A stretch of 7,930 nucleotides of DNA from an uncultured Lachnospiraceae bacterium. GTDB taxonomy: Bacteria; Bacillota_A; Clostridia; Lachnospirales; Lachnospiraceae. The DNA lies in NCBI GenBank assembly GCA_902773195.1, contig CACYDL010000296.1, forward strand, positions 1-7,930, in the 5' to 3' direction. The first letter of the stretch is position 1; each line of letters begins with the position of its first letter. Below are positions 1 to 5,805 of this stretch, one piece after another. The notes below the pieces were generated by a model. That model saw only the letters and a program-made list of their open reading frames with translations. It searched no databases and was not told where the DNA came from. Made by a program: the position numbers and the translations under genes.

Positions 1-1267
1 GGCCGTAGAGGAACGGCGCCAGGAAGGCTCCGGCCAGCGCGCCCCAGGAGACGCCCATCAGCTGGGCGATGAAGGTGACGTTGGAGCGGTACTGGATGAT
101 CGCGAGAACCACGGAGACCGCGATGAAGATCACGAGCAGGATCCTCATGATGCTCACCTGCTTCTTCTCGTCCATATTTTTCACGAAGTTGTCCTTGATG
201 AGATCAAGGGTCAGGGTCGAGCTGGACGTGAGGACCAGGGAGGAAAGGGTCGACATGGACGCCGAGAGAACCAGGATGATGACGAAGGCGATCAGCAGGT
301 TCGGGAGACCCGAGAGCATGGTGGGCACGATCGAGTCGTACCCGTTCGCCGCCACGTCCTCCACCGTCGTAAACAGCCTGCCGAAGCCGCCGAGGAAATA
401 GCAGCCTCCGGCGACGATGACCGCGAAGCAGGTGGAGACCACGGTGCCGGTGCTGATGGATTTCTCACTCCGGATCGCGTAGAATTTCTGCACCATCTGG
501 GGGAGGCCCCAGGTGCCGAAGGAGGTCAGAATGACGACGCCCAGAAGGCCCACGGGATCCGGCCCGAAGAAGGAGGCGAACATGCCCGGCACGTCCGTGA
601 CGGCGGGATCGGACACCGACGCCATGCCCTGATAGGCCGCCATGAAGCCGCCCTTGCTTCCCAGCACGGCAATGATGACGGCGACGATCACCACGAGCAT
701 GACGCAGCCCTGGATGAAATCGTTGATGGCGGTGGCCATATAGCCGCCGGCGGTGACGTAGATGCCGGTCAGGATCGCCATGACGATGACGCAGACCGAG
801 TAGTCGATGTTGAAGGCCATCCTGAAAATGCGGGAGAGGCCGTTGTAGAGCGACGCCGTGTACGGGATCAGGAACACGAAGGTGATGACGGAGGCGGCGA
901 TTTTGAGCGGCCTGCTGTCAAATCTCTTCCCGAAGAAATCCGGCATGGTGGCGGAATCCAGATGCTGGGTCATGACCCTCGTCCGTCTGCCCAGGACGAC
1001 CCAGGCGAGAAGGGAGCCCAGGATCGCGTTGCCGATGCCGGCCCACGTCGCGGAAATGCCGTATTTCCATCCGAACTGTCCCGCGTAGCCGACGAAGATG
1101 ACCGCCGAGAAATAGGACGTGCCGTAGGCAAAGGCGGTGAGCCAGGGTCCGACGGATCTTCCGCCGAGGACAAAGCCGTTTACGTCGGTTGAGTTTCTTC
1201 TGCAGTACAGACCGATGCCGATCATGACAGAGAAGAAGATGACGAGAAGAATTACTTTTACAGCCAT
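1..1267 (-). CDS. Sodium:solute symporter (SSS family), C-terminus cut by window edge
   Basis: This is a membrane transporter that couples uptake of a small solute to sodium entry. I translated 422 residues by eye from ATG 1267-1265 to the window edge; PutP-type proteins are about 500 residues, so roughly the last 80 are missing. It begins with a hydrophobic helix (about residues 4-20) and a charged turn CRRNSTDVNGF, then LGGRSVGPWLTAFAYG, the usual start of SSS proteins. A GGYMATAINDFIQG stretch (174-187) matches the family's conserved GGxxAVxxTDxxQG region. SASMSTLSS (335-343) matches the helix that supplies Na+ ligands, with S339/T340 in the positions of PutP S340/T341. Several further hydrophobic helices are visible. 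The position of PutP Asp55 is Tyr52 here, so proline should not be assumed as substrate. GGAGGT lies 8 nt before the ATG. The family is certain; the substrate is unknown. Confidence 0.93.
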   Translation of the reverse strand, partial: MAVKVILLVIFFSVMIGIGLYCRRNSTDVNGFVLGGRSVGPWLTAFAYGTSYFSAVIFVGYAGQFGWKYGISATWAGIGNAILGSLLAWVVLGRRTRVMTQHLDSATMPDFFGKRFDSRPLKIAASVITFVFLIPYTASLYNGLSRIFRMAFNIDYSVCVIVMAILTGIYVTAGGYMATAINDFIQGCVMLVVIVAVIIAVLGSKGGFMAAYQGMASVSDPAVTDVPGMFASFFGPDPVGLLGVVILTSFGTWGLPQMVQKFYAIRSEKSISTGTVVSTCFAVIVAGGCYFLGGFGRLFTTVEDVAANGYDSIVPTMLSGLPNLLIAFVIILVLSASMSTLSSLVLTSSSTLTLDLIKDNFVKNMDEKKQVSIMRILLVIFIAVSVVLAIIQYRSNVTFIAQLMGVSWGALAGAFLAPFLYG

Positions 1268-1384
1268 GGGATGGTACCTCCGCTTTGAAAATGTGAGCGA
1301 CGGGCCTGACGTGCCGTTTTCGGACTCCCGGACGGGATGACGCTCCGCCGGCAGCCTGACCCGGATCACTTTGCCGCATCAATC
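1268..1384 (-). other. Predicted 5' leader of the symporter mRNA
   Basis: This is the stretch between the predicted transcription start (about 1384, the seventh base after the -10) and the symporter ATG, about 117 nt. It is GC-rich with several short self-complementary pieces, for example TCCCGGACGGG on the plus strand at 1326-1336, which repeats one half of the palindrome at 1462-1483. GTCAGGC occurs twice on the minus strand. I do not recognise a known riboswitch or T-box. The long leader leaves room for post-transcriptional control, but nothing in it proves that. Confidence 0.4.
1276..1281 (-). promoter_or_regulatory. Ribosome binding site of the symporter
   Basis: GGAGGT on the minus strand, 8 nt before ATG 1267. 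It fixes the start of the symporter, and the encoded N-terminus fits the family. Confidence 0.85.
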
Positions 1385-1390
1385 TGTAAC

Positions 1391-1419
1391 AGTTTAATGC
1401 GTAAAAGCGGAATTGTCAA
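1391..1419 (-). promoter_or_regulatory. Sigma-A promoter of the symporter
   Basis: Minus strand: -35 TTGACA (1419-1414, perfect consensus), a 17-bp spacer, and -10 TAAACT (1396-1391, 4 of 6 matches). The DNA just upstream of the -35 (about 1420-1445) is rich in A and T runs, as in an UP element, and stands out in an otherwise GC-rich window. It lies 124 nt before the symporter ATG and is correctly oriented. Confidence 0.8.
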
Positions 1420-1461
1420 CACTATTTTACGATGTTGTTTTATCCCCGTCCATATCTCCCT

Positions 1462-1483
1462 CCCGTCCGGGATCCCGGACGGG
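1462..1483. repeat. Perfect 22-bp palindrome between Nudix gene and symporter promoter
   Basis: The left half CCCGTCCGGGA is followed directly by its exact reverse complement TCCCGGACGGG. As RNA it could fold into a 9-bp GC-rich stem with a GATC loop. On the minus strand it is not followed by a T run, so it is not a standard intrinsic terminator for the Nudix gene. It lies about 43 bp upstream of the symporter -35, which would also suit a dimeric regulator's operator. It could also be a termination or RNA-stabilising hairpin. The palindrome is certain; its function is not. Confidence 0.75.
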
Positions 1484-1545
1484 TTTCCGCCGGGATTTCG
1501 CCTGTTTTCCCCCGGTATTACGTCTGTTTTTCCCCGGTGGAGCCC
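1480..1545. repeat. Degenerate 22-bp tandem repeat across the Nudix stop codon
   Basis: Three consecutive 22-bp units are visible: 1480-1501, 1502-1523 and 1524-1545. The first 14 bases of units two and three are nearly identical (CTGTTTTCCCCCGG and CTGTTTTTCCCCGG). Units one and two match at 16 of 22 positions over their full length, and the second half of unit three diverges. The Nudix stop codon lies in unit two and its last codons in unit three. The first unit shares four bases with the palindrome at 1462-1483. Confidence 0.6.
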
Positions 1546-2120
1546 GCCCCCGGCCTTCGCCCGAGAAAGGCGGCGCAGGCCAGGATCCCGGCGACCGTCT
1601 TGGCGTCCCTGATGTGCCCCGCCAGAATCTCCTCCGTCAGCTCTTCGAGGCCGGCCGCCTCCGACAGGATCTCCTCCGCCTCGTCCATCTCCCGCTCCCC
1701 GGTATCTGTCAGGTCCTCGGCGAGAAAGAGATCCGTCGTCTCGTCGCAGTAGGCCGCCGCCGTGTTGAGGGAGGCGAGGAAGGTCAGCCTTCCCGCGGCG
1801 TACCCCGTCTCCTCCCGCAGCTCTCTGGCGGCGGCCGACGCGCTGTCCTCTCCCGCTTCCCGGCAGCCGGCGGGGAGCTCCAGCGTCTCCCTTCCGATCA
1901 CCGGCCTGTACTGGCGTACCAGGAGGATCCTTCCGTCGGGAAGAAGCGGCACCACGCAGGCGCCTCCGCCTTTTTTGTGATGGACCTCGTCCCAGACTTC
2001 TCTCCTGCCGTCGGGCAGCTCCACCGTATCCCGGCGGAACTCCAGAATACTTCCCTCACAGGCCGTCTCCCGCGTGATCAGCTTCAGGCGGTAATCCGCC
2101 CCGCTCTCTCCTACGCTCAT
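1518..2120 (-). CDS. Nudix hydrolase, ADP-ribose pyrophosphatase type
   Basis: This is a cytoplasmic Nudix hydrolase of 200 residues, probably cleaving ADP-ribose or a related nucleoside diphosphate derivative. A complete Nudix box GX5EX7REUXEEXGU runs from G85 to Y107 (E91, R99-E100-L101, E103-E104, G106). It is preceded by ILLVRQYRPVIGRETLELPAG, cut here as LLVRQYRP and LELPAG, which is typical of the ADP-ribose pyrophosphatase (NudF-like) branch. The C-terminal IRDAKTVAGIL also fits that branch. The usual Ser-Pro-Gly before the conserved downstream Glu is replaced by TAAAYCDE (120-127), so the exact substrate is uncertain. I chose ATG 2120-2118 because GAGGTG lies 5 nt upstream; a TTG nine codons earlier would contain that site inside the coding region. 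The gene follows the transglutaminase gene by 51 nt with no promoter seen between them. Confidence 0.92.
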   Translation of the reverse strand: MSVGESGADYRLKLITRETACEGSILEFRRDTVELPDGRREVWDEVHHKKGGGACVVPLLPDGRILLVRQYRPVIGRETLELPAGCREAGEDSASAAARELREETGYAAGRLTFLASLNTAAAYCDETTDLFLAEDLTDTGEREMDEAEEILSEAAGLEELTEEILAGHIRDAKTVAGILACAAFLGRRPGAGSTGEKQT

Positions 2121-2125
2121 TTTCG

Positions 2126-2131
2126 CACCTC
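2126..2131 (-). promoter_or_regulatory. Ribosome binding site that decides the Nudix start
   Basis: GAGGTG on the minus strand, 5 nt before ATG 2120. It argues against the longer reading from TTG 2147. Confidence 0.75.
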
Positions 2132-2171
2132 GCTTCTCCCGGATCAAAGCGTTCTCAGGGCTGCCGCTTCG

Positions 2172-4199
2172 TCATCTGTCCGTAAAATCCCAGACGCTGA
2201 ACATCTTCATACGGTCGTTCCAGAAATACCGGAATCCGGCGTCTGTCCTCTCCCTGACGAGCCCGGCCAGAGAAGAGTTGTCCGGCGCCGCCTCCGGATC
2301 CTCCCAGATGAAGTACAGGGGATCCATCCCGCTCTCCAGTCCGTAAGCAAGATCCTCGATGAAATCCTCCTCGCTTCCGACGGTGAATTCATTCATCGGC
2401 CGGACGGAAAGATCTGTCACAGGATCCAGCGCCACCGTCGTGTCCTCGTTCCAGATATGCATCCGGGAGGCCCGGTCAAGCCCGAGATTGAACCAGGTAT
2501 GGGAGACGCCGTCCTCGCCGTCGTCCCAGGTGACGTCGACCAGGCGCCACGTCCCGTCGATCTCCAGGAGATTCCACATGTGCGTCACAGAATTGAGGAT
2601 GTCGAAGTCCGGACCGATGCTGTAGCTGTCGCCGTGCTGGCAGCGGACGTTGAGGCCGGCCAGGGTTCCGACGGCGCAGAAGGCATCGGCGTACCCGTCG
2701 CAGTCCGCCCTGCCGTTGAGGAGGGCGCCGATGGCGTTGTCATTCTCGTCCGAATTCCCGTCGTCCGCGTAGACCACGTTCTCCGCGATATAGTCGTGGA
2801 TGTTCATCGCGGTCATCAGATCGTCGTCCGTCTTCAGGTCGTGGGCCAGCTGCACCGCGGCCTGCATCGCCTCCATCTCGCGGTCCGTAAGCCCCGTCGC
2901 GTCATTGGCCCGGAACGCGCGGATCATATTGGTTCCCGCGTAATACCGGATTCCCTCGAACGTGATCACGTGGTTCAGGGCCGAGTAACTTACGGTGTAA
3001 ACCTGCAGGCCGGCCAGGGCGGCGACGTCGTAGAGAGGCGCCATGCTGTTCCGGAAGGCCGTGAAGCCGGTCAGACCCTCCATCAGCCGGTCGTAGACCT
3101 CCCCGGAGCAGAACAGCGTGATCTCCGGCGCGTTCTCCTCGGACTGCTGCAGCATGTAGGCGGTCACGTCGTCCATCGTCTCCAGCTTCACGGCCTCGGT
3201 GACGATCTCGGCGTTCTCATAGTAGAGGACGTAGTCCGACCAGCTGTAGCGCATGTCGCAGTTTTTCAGGCCCGCCTCCGCCTCCAGCTCGTGAAGCTTC
3301 CGGAAGTTGTCCTCCTTGATCTGCCCGTACAGCTCCTCCCCCAGGATCAGGCGGAATTCGACCGCCCCGGAGGCGCCCATCGTGCGGATCTCTCTCACGA
3401 TATCCGCTTCCGTCCCGCAGACCGCGCGGGGGACATAGGAGAAGGTCACGTCGGTGTATTCGATGGTCTTCCGGTACCGGTCAGTTCTGTAGTAGTAGGT
3501 CTCCAGCTGACTCATGGCCTGCATCTGTTTCAGGACGCCGCCGGAGAGGGTATCGAAGAACGCCGGCTCGAAGCAGACGCAGAAATCGGTCTTCTCATCG
3601 GCGGCAAAGCTCTCCACCGCGGAGAGGAATTCCTGTTCGTCCGCGGCGTAGGCCCGGGGCAGGGACGAGTACTCGACCGGACCGAATTCGATCAGCCCCT
3701 GGGAGACGTAATACTTCGGCTTCGGGTCGTCCATGCCCGCCAGCGCCCCGTACATAAAGAGATGGTTGCTGTCATAGAGCGCCTGGCAGAGAGCGGGATC
3801 CGTGAAGATCCGGAATTCCGGAAGACGCTGCTCCCCGAAGTCGATGACGGCGTCCCGCACGGCCTCCTCGTCCGCGCACTCCGTCCAGGGGACGTCCTCG
3901 TAGGTGACGTCCCTGAGCTCCAGAAGATTTCGGGCGTTGTTGTACATCACGTCCGCGTTCCTGATCCCGTTCTTCTTCTCGAGCAGAAGGAGCCTGCTGA
4001 ACCGGTCGGCGGAGACCAGGCGGTAGGTCTCCTCATCGCAGACAAATTCGAACTGCTCCGTCCCCTTGTCCCGGCACTCCCTGAAAAAGGAGGCGATCTC
4101 CTCCTCCGAGGCGAGCACCTTTTCGTCCGCCGCCGCGGAAAGGGACAGCATGGACAGGATGACCAGGGCGAGAATCCATAATAAGGGCTGTTTTCTCAT
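2172..4199 (-). CDS. Secreted transglutaminase-like (papain-fold) protein with N-terminal repeat region
   Basis: A 675-residue exported protein. Residues 1-24 form a signal peptide (MRKQ, hydrophobic core, SLSAAA before DEK). A transglutaminase-like domain lies at about 435-575: NGRADCDGYADAF supplies the nucleophile C500, SVTHMWNLLEIDG supplies H540 and WRLVDVTWDD supplies D555, so the catalytic triad is complete. Such domains may act as peptidases, cross-linkers or peptide N-glycanases; the reaction cannot be read here. Residues 31-422 consist of about five diverged repeats of 72-82 residues, each with an acidic helix start, a strand such as FEFVCDEETY or EFRLILGEEL, and a later Tyr-rich strand. 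A sixth, shorter copy seems to follow the catalytic domain (606-674). No LPXTG, lipobox or C-terminal anchor is visible. ATG 4199 is chosen for the signal peptide and a GAGGAG 8 nt upstream. It is probably co-transcribed with the Nudix gene. Confidence 0.88.
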   Translation of the reverse strand: MRKQPLLWILALVILSMLSLSAAADEKVLASEEEIASFFRECRDKGTEQFEFVCDEETYRLVSADRFSRLLLLEKKNGIRNADVMYNNARNLLELRDVTYEDVPWTECADEEAVRDAVIDFGEQRLPEFRIFTDPALCQALYDSNHLFMYGALAGMDDPKPKYYVSQGLIEFGPVEYSSLPRAYAADEQEFLSAVESFAADEKTDFCVCFEPAFFDTLSGGVLKQMQAMSQLETYYYRTDRYRKTIEYTDVTFSYVPRAVCGTEADIVREIRTMGASGAVEFRLILGEELYGQIKEDNFRKLHELEAEAGLKNCDMRYSWSDYVLYYENAEIVTEAVKLETMDDVTAYMLQQSEENAPEITLFCSGEVYDRLMEGLTGFTAFRNSMAPLYDVAALAGLQVYTVSYSALNHVITFEGIRYYAGTNMIRAFRANDATGLTDREMEAMQAAVQLAHDLKTDDDLMTAMNIHDYIAENVVYADDGNSDENDNAIGALLNGRADCDGYADAFCAVGTLAGLNVRCQHGDSYSIGPDFDILNSVTHMWNLLEIDGTWRLVDVTWDDGEDGVSHTWFNLGLDRASRMHIWNEDTTVALDPVTDLSVRPMNEFTVGSEEDFIEDLAYGLESGMDPLYFIWEDPEAAPDNSSLAGLVRERTDAGFRYFWNDRMKMFSVWDFTDR

Positions 4200-4207
4200 T
4201 TCGCACG

Positions 4208-4213
4208 CTCCTC
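4208..4213 (-). promoter_or_regulatory. Ribosome binding site of the transglutaminase-like gene
   Basis: GAGGAG on the minus strand, 8 nt before ATG 4199. It supports starting at the signal-peptide Met rather than 30 codons upstream, where the reading would run through the terminator and into the promoter. Confidence 0.8.
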
Positions 4214-4225
4214 TTCGAATGACGG

Positions 4226-4257
4226 AAAAAATCTGCCGGATCCGAAAACCCGGCAGA
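4226..4257 (-). terminator. Intrinsic terminator after rubrerythrin
   Basis: Minus strand: an 8-bp perfect stem TCTGCCGG (4257-4250) and CCGGCAGA (4239-4232) around a 10-nt loop, followed directly by TTTTTT (4231-4226). It lies 43 nt after the rubrerythrin stop codon and before the transglutaminase-like gene. It sits downstream of the promoter of that gene, so only transcripts entering from rubrerythrin contain the whole hairpin. Confidence 0.85.
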
Positions 4258-4260
4258 CTC

Positions 4261-4289
4261 ATTATATGATACGCTCCTGATATTTTCAA
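4261..4289 (-). promoter_or_regulatory. Sigma-A promoter of the transglutaminase-like gene
   Basis: Minus strand: -35 TTGAAA (4289-4284, 5 of 6), a 17-bp spacer, and -10 TATAAT (4266-4261, perfect). The -35 begins 11 nt after the rubrerythrin stop. The predicted start is about 4254, inside the first arm of the terminator, giving a leader of about 55 nt. Confidence 0.85.
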
Positions 4290-4299
4290 TTTTCGGGGA

Positions 4300-4839
4300 T
4301 CAGTAATTCTCCGCGTGCACCTCGAAGTAGGCCCGGGGATGGGCGCAGACGGGGCAGACGTCGGGCGCCTCGGTGCCCACGACGATGTGGCCGCAGTTCC
4401 TGCACTCCCAGATCTTCACCTCGCTCTTTTTGAAGACCTCCTGCATCTCGACATTCCTGAGAAGGGCGCGGTAGCGCTCCTCGTGATGCTTCTCGATCTC
4501 CGCGACCATCCGGAATCTGGCGGCGAGCTCGGGGAAGCCCTCCTCCTCCGCCGTCTTCGCGAATCCGGCGTACATATCCGTCCACTCGTAGTTCTCGCCC
4601 GCGGCGGCCGCCGCGAGATTCTCGGGCGTCGTTCCCACGCCTCCGAGCTCCTTGAACCACATCTTGGCGTGTTCCTTCTCGTTGTCGGCCGTTTTCAGAA
4701 ACAGGGCCGAGATCTGCTCATATCCTTCCTTCTTCGCGACCGACGCGAAATAGGTGTACTTGTTCCTCGCCTGGGACTCGCCGGCAAAGGCGGTCTCAAG
4801 GTTCTTTTCCGTCTGCGTTCCCGCGTAACGATTTGCCAT
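4300..4839 (-). CDS. rbr: Rubrerythrin (non-haem diiron peroxidase with rubredoxin-like domain)
   Basis: This cytoplasmic enzyme reduces hydrogen peroxide to water with electrons passed through a rubredoxin-type iron site, protecting anaerobes from oxidative stress. The protein has 179 residues, the normal length. An N-terminal four-helix ferritin-like domain (about 1-135) carries the diiron motifs: [10 protein letters not shown] with E21, NEKEHAKMW with E54 and H57, [10 protein letters not shown] with E82 and E85, and IEKHHEERY with E116 and H119/E120. The C-terminal rubredoxin-like domain has two CxxC pairs, CRNC (146-149) and CPVC (162-165), followed by AHPRAYFEV. All key residues are present. 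ATG 4839 is chosen because AAGGAG lies 9 nt upstream and [21 protein letters not shown] aligns with known N-termini; a longer reading from 4905 would include the promoter. It has its own promoter and terminator, so it is probably monocistronic. Confidence 0.97.
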   Translation of the reverse strand: MANRYAGTQTEKNLETAFAGESQARNKYTYFASVAKKEGYEQISALFLKTADNEKEHAKMWFKELGGVGTTPENLAAAAAGENYEWTDMYAGFAKTAEEEGFPELAARFRMVAEIEKHHEERYRALLRNVEMQEVFKKSEVKIWECRNCGHIVVGTEAPDVCPVCAHPRAYFEVHAENY

Positions 4840-4848
4840 ATCCGATTT

Positions 4849-4854
4849 CTCCTT
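4849..4854 (-). promoter_or_regulatory. Ribosome binding site of rubrerythrin
   Basis: AAGGAG on the minus strand, 9 nt before ATG 4839. Confidence 0.82.
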
Positions 4855-4876
4855 CCATACAGAATGATCTGAATCA

Positions 4877-4905
4877 ATTCTAAAAGGCGGGAAATTTAAA
4901 GTCAA
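4877..4905 (-). promoter_or_regulatory. rbr: Sigma-A promoter of rubrerythrin
   Basis: Minus strand: -35 TTGACT (4905-4900, 5 of 6), a 17-bp spacer, and -10 TAGAAT (4882-4877, 5 of 6). The predicted start is about 4870. The motif TAGAATTGA occurs twice, at 4910-4902 and 4882-4874, overlapping the -35 and the -10. The second copy continues into the short inverted repeat GAATTGATTC (4880-4871), which could be a repressor half-site pair. It does not match the PerR consensus well. Confidence 0.82.
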
Positions 4906-4916
4906 TTCTAACCGCC
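4882..4916 (-). terminator. Weak candidate terminator after the patatin-like gene
   Basis: Minus strand: GGCGG (4916-4912) can pair with CCGCC (4890-4886), followed by TTTT (4885-4882). The stem is only 5 bp and the loop is 21 nt, so termination would be weak unless helped. It begins 2 nt after the stop codon, and the loop contains the -35 of the rubrerythrin promoter. Confidence 0.35.
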
Positions 4917-4917
4917 A

Positions 4918-5805
4918 TTAATGAGCACGCCGGAATCCCTCCAGAGCGTCCAGCCTCGCCTCCATCGTCTCCCGGCCGATGCGGTAGACGCGCCGCAGCT
5001 CCTCGGGGTCGTGCTCCACCGAGCCGATCTCCAGGGATTTCGCGGGACGGATGACGAAGACCTTTCCCTCCTTCTCCCGTCTCCGGACATAGTCGGCCTC
5101 CCGGTTGTAGGTCTCGTGACGGCACTCCAGGTCCTTCACCAGGGCGGGATACTTCCGGAGGAGCACTCTCAGAAGAGGCATGATCGAGAGGGGCTTCTTC
5201 CTGTAGTCCTCCGGCTGCGTCAGTACGACGGTATTGCACGTGCAGCCGGTGTCCTCCATGAACTTCAGGGGAATCGAGTCGCTGATCCCTCCGTCGAGGT
5301 AGGCGCTGTCCCCGATCCTGACGGGTCTGGAGGCGACGGGCATGGAGGCGGAGGCCCGGAACCACTCCATATCCTCCCCGTCCCCCACGTCGTTCTTCCG
5401 GTAGAAGGCTTTTCCGGTCCTTACGTCGGTGCAGACGGCATAGAATTCCATCGGATTTTTCCGGTAGGTCTCCGTGTCGAAAAGATCCAGCTCATAGGGC
5501 AGCTTGTTGTAGCAGAAATCGGCGCCGTAGAGATCCCCCGTCAGCAGGAGGGATCTCACGGAGCAGTATCTCCACTCCTTCGAGAACCTGGTGTTGTAGC
5601 GGATCACTCTTCCGATCTGCCGCGATTTCAGGTTGCAGCCGAAGACCGCGCCGGCGGACACGCCGACAGCCCTGTCGAATTCGATTCCGTTCTCCATCAT
5701 CACGTCGAGGACGCCTGCGGTAAACATGCCCCGCATGGCTCCGCCCTCGAGCACCAGTCCCGTTTTCCCGGCGCTTTCTCCGCGCCCCTTCTTCTCCTGC
5801 GTCAT
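4918..5805 (-). CDS. Patatin-like phospholipase family protein
   Basis: A predicted cytoplasmic serine acyl hydrolase of 295 residues with the Ser-Asp catalytic dyad of the patatin family. LVLEGGAMRGMFTAGVLD (17-34) supplies the glycine-rich oxyanion hole, GVSAG (48-52) the nucleophile S50, and DGG (171-173) the catalytic D171. Typical family segments such as FYAVCTDVRTGKAFY and FRASASMPVASRPV lie between them. There is no signal peptide or membrane helix, so it probably acts on membrane lipids or acyl esters from inside the cell; its resemblance is to the bacterial YjjU-type group. ATG 5805-5803 shares its last two bases with the GH9 stop TGA (ATGA overlap), and a G-rich stretch GGCGGGGG lies upstream, so translation is probably coupled to the cellulase. 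A longer in-frame reading from 6105 lies wholly inside the GH9 gene and is rejected. The physiological substrate is unknown. Confidence 0.93.
   Translation of the reverse strand: MTQEKKGRGESAGKTGLVLEGGAMRGMFTAGVLDVMMENGIEFDRAVGVSAGAVFGCNLKSRQIGRVIRYNTRFSKEWRYCSVRSLLLTGDLYGADFCYNKLPYELDLFDTETYRKNPMEFYAVCTDVRTGKAFYRKNDVGDGEDMEWFRASASMPVASRPVRIGDSAYLDGGISDSIPLKFMEDTGCTCNTVVLTQPEDYRKKPLSIMPLLRVLLRKYPALVKDLECRHETYNREADYVRRREKEGKVFVIRPAKSLEIGSVEHDPEELRRVYRIGRETMEARLDALEGFRRAH

Noticed and set aside
1323..1361. Possible riboswitch in the symporter leader
   Set aside because: There are short complementary stretches and a repeated GTCAGGC, but no arrangement I recognise as a known riboswitch or T-box; GC-rich DNA gives such pairings by chance.
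1413..4181. A 922-codon open reading frame on the plus strand, the longest in the window
   Set aside because: It is exactly antisense and in codon register with the Nudix and transglutaminase-like genes. It stays open because those genes avoid TTA, CTA and TCA codons and happen to share phase. It has no recognisable domain and an Arg/Val/Gly-rich shadow composition.
2172..4289. A transglutaminase-like protein starting at 4289
   Set aside because: The added 30 codons run through the promoter and terminator and would bury the signal peptide, which starts at 4199 behind a good ribosome binding site.
4315..4872. A 185-codon plus-strand frame opposite rubrerythrin
   Set aside because: It is an antisense shadow of a fully recognisable rubrerythrin, and it has no domain.
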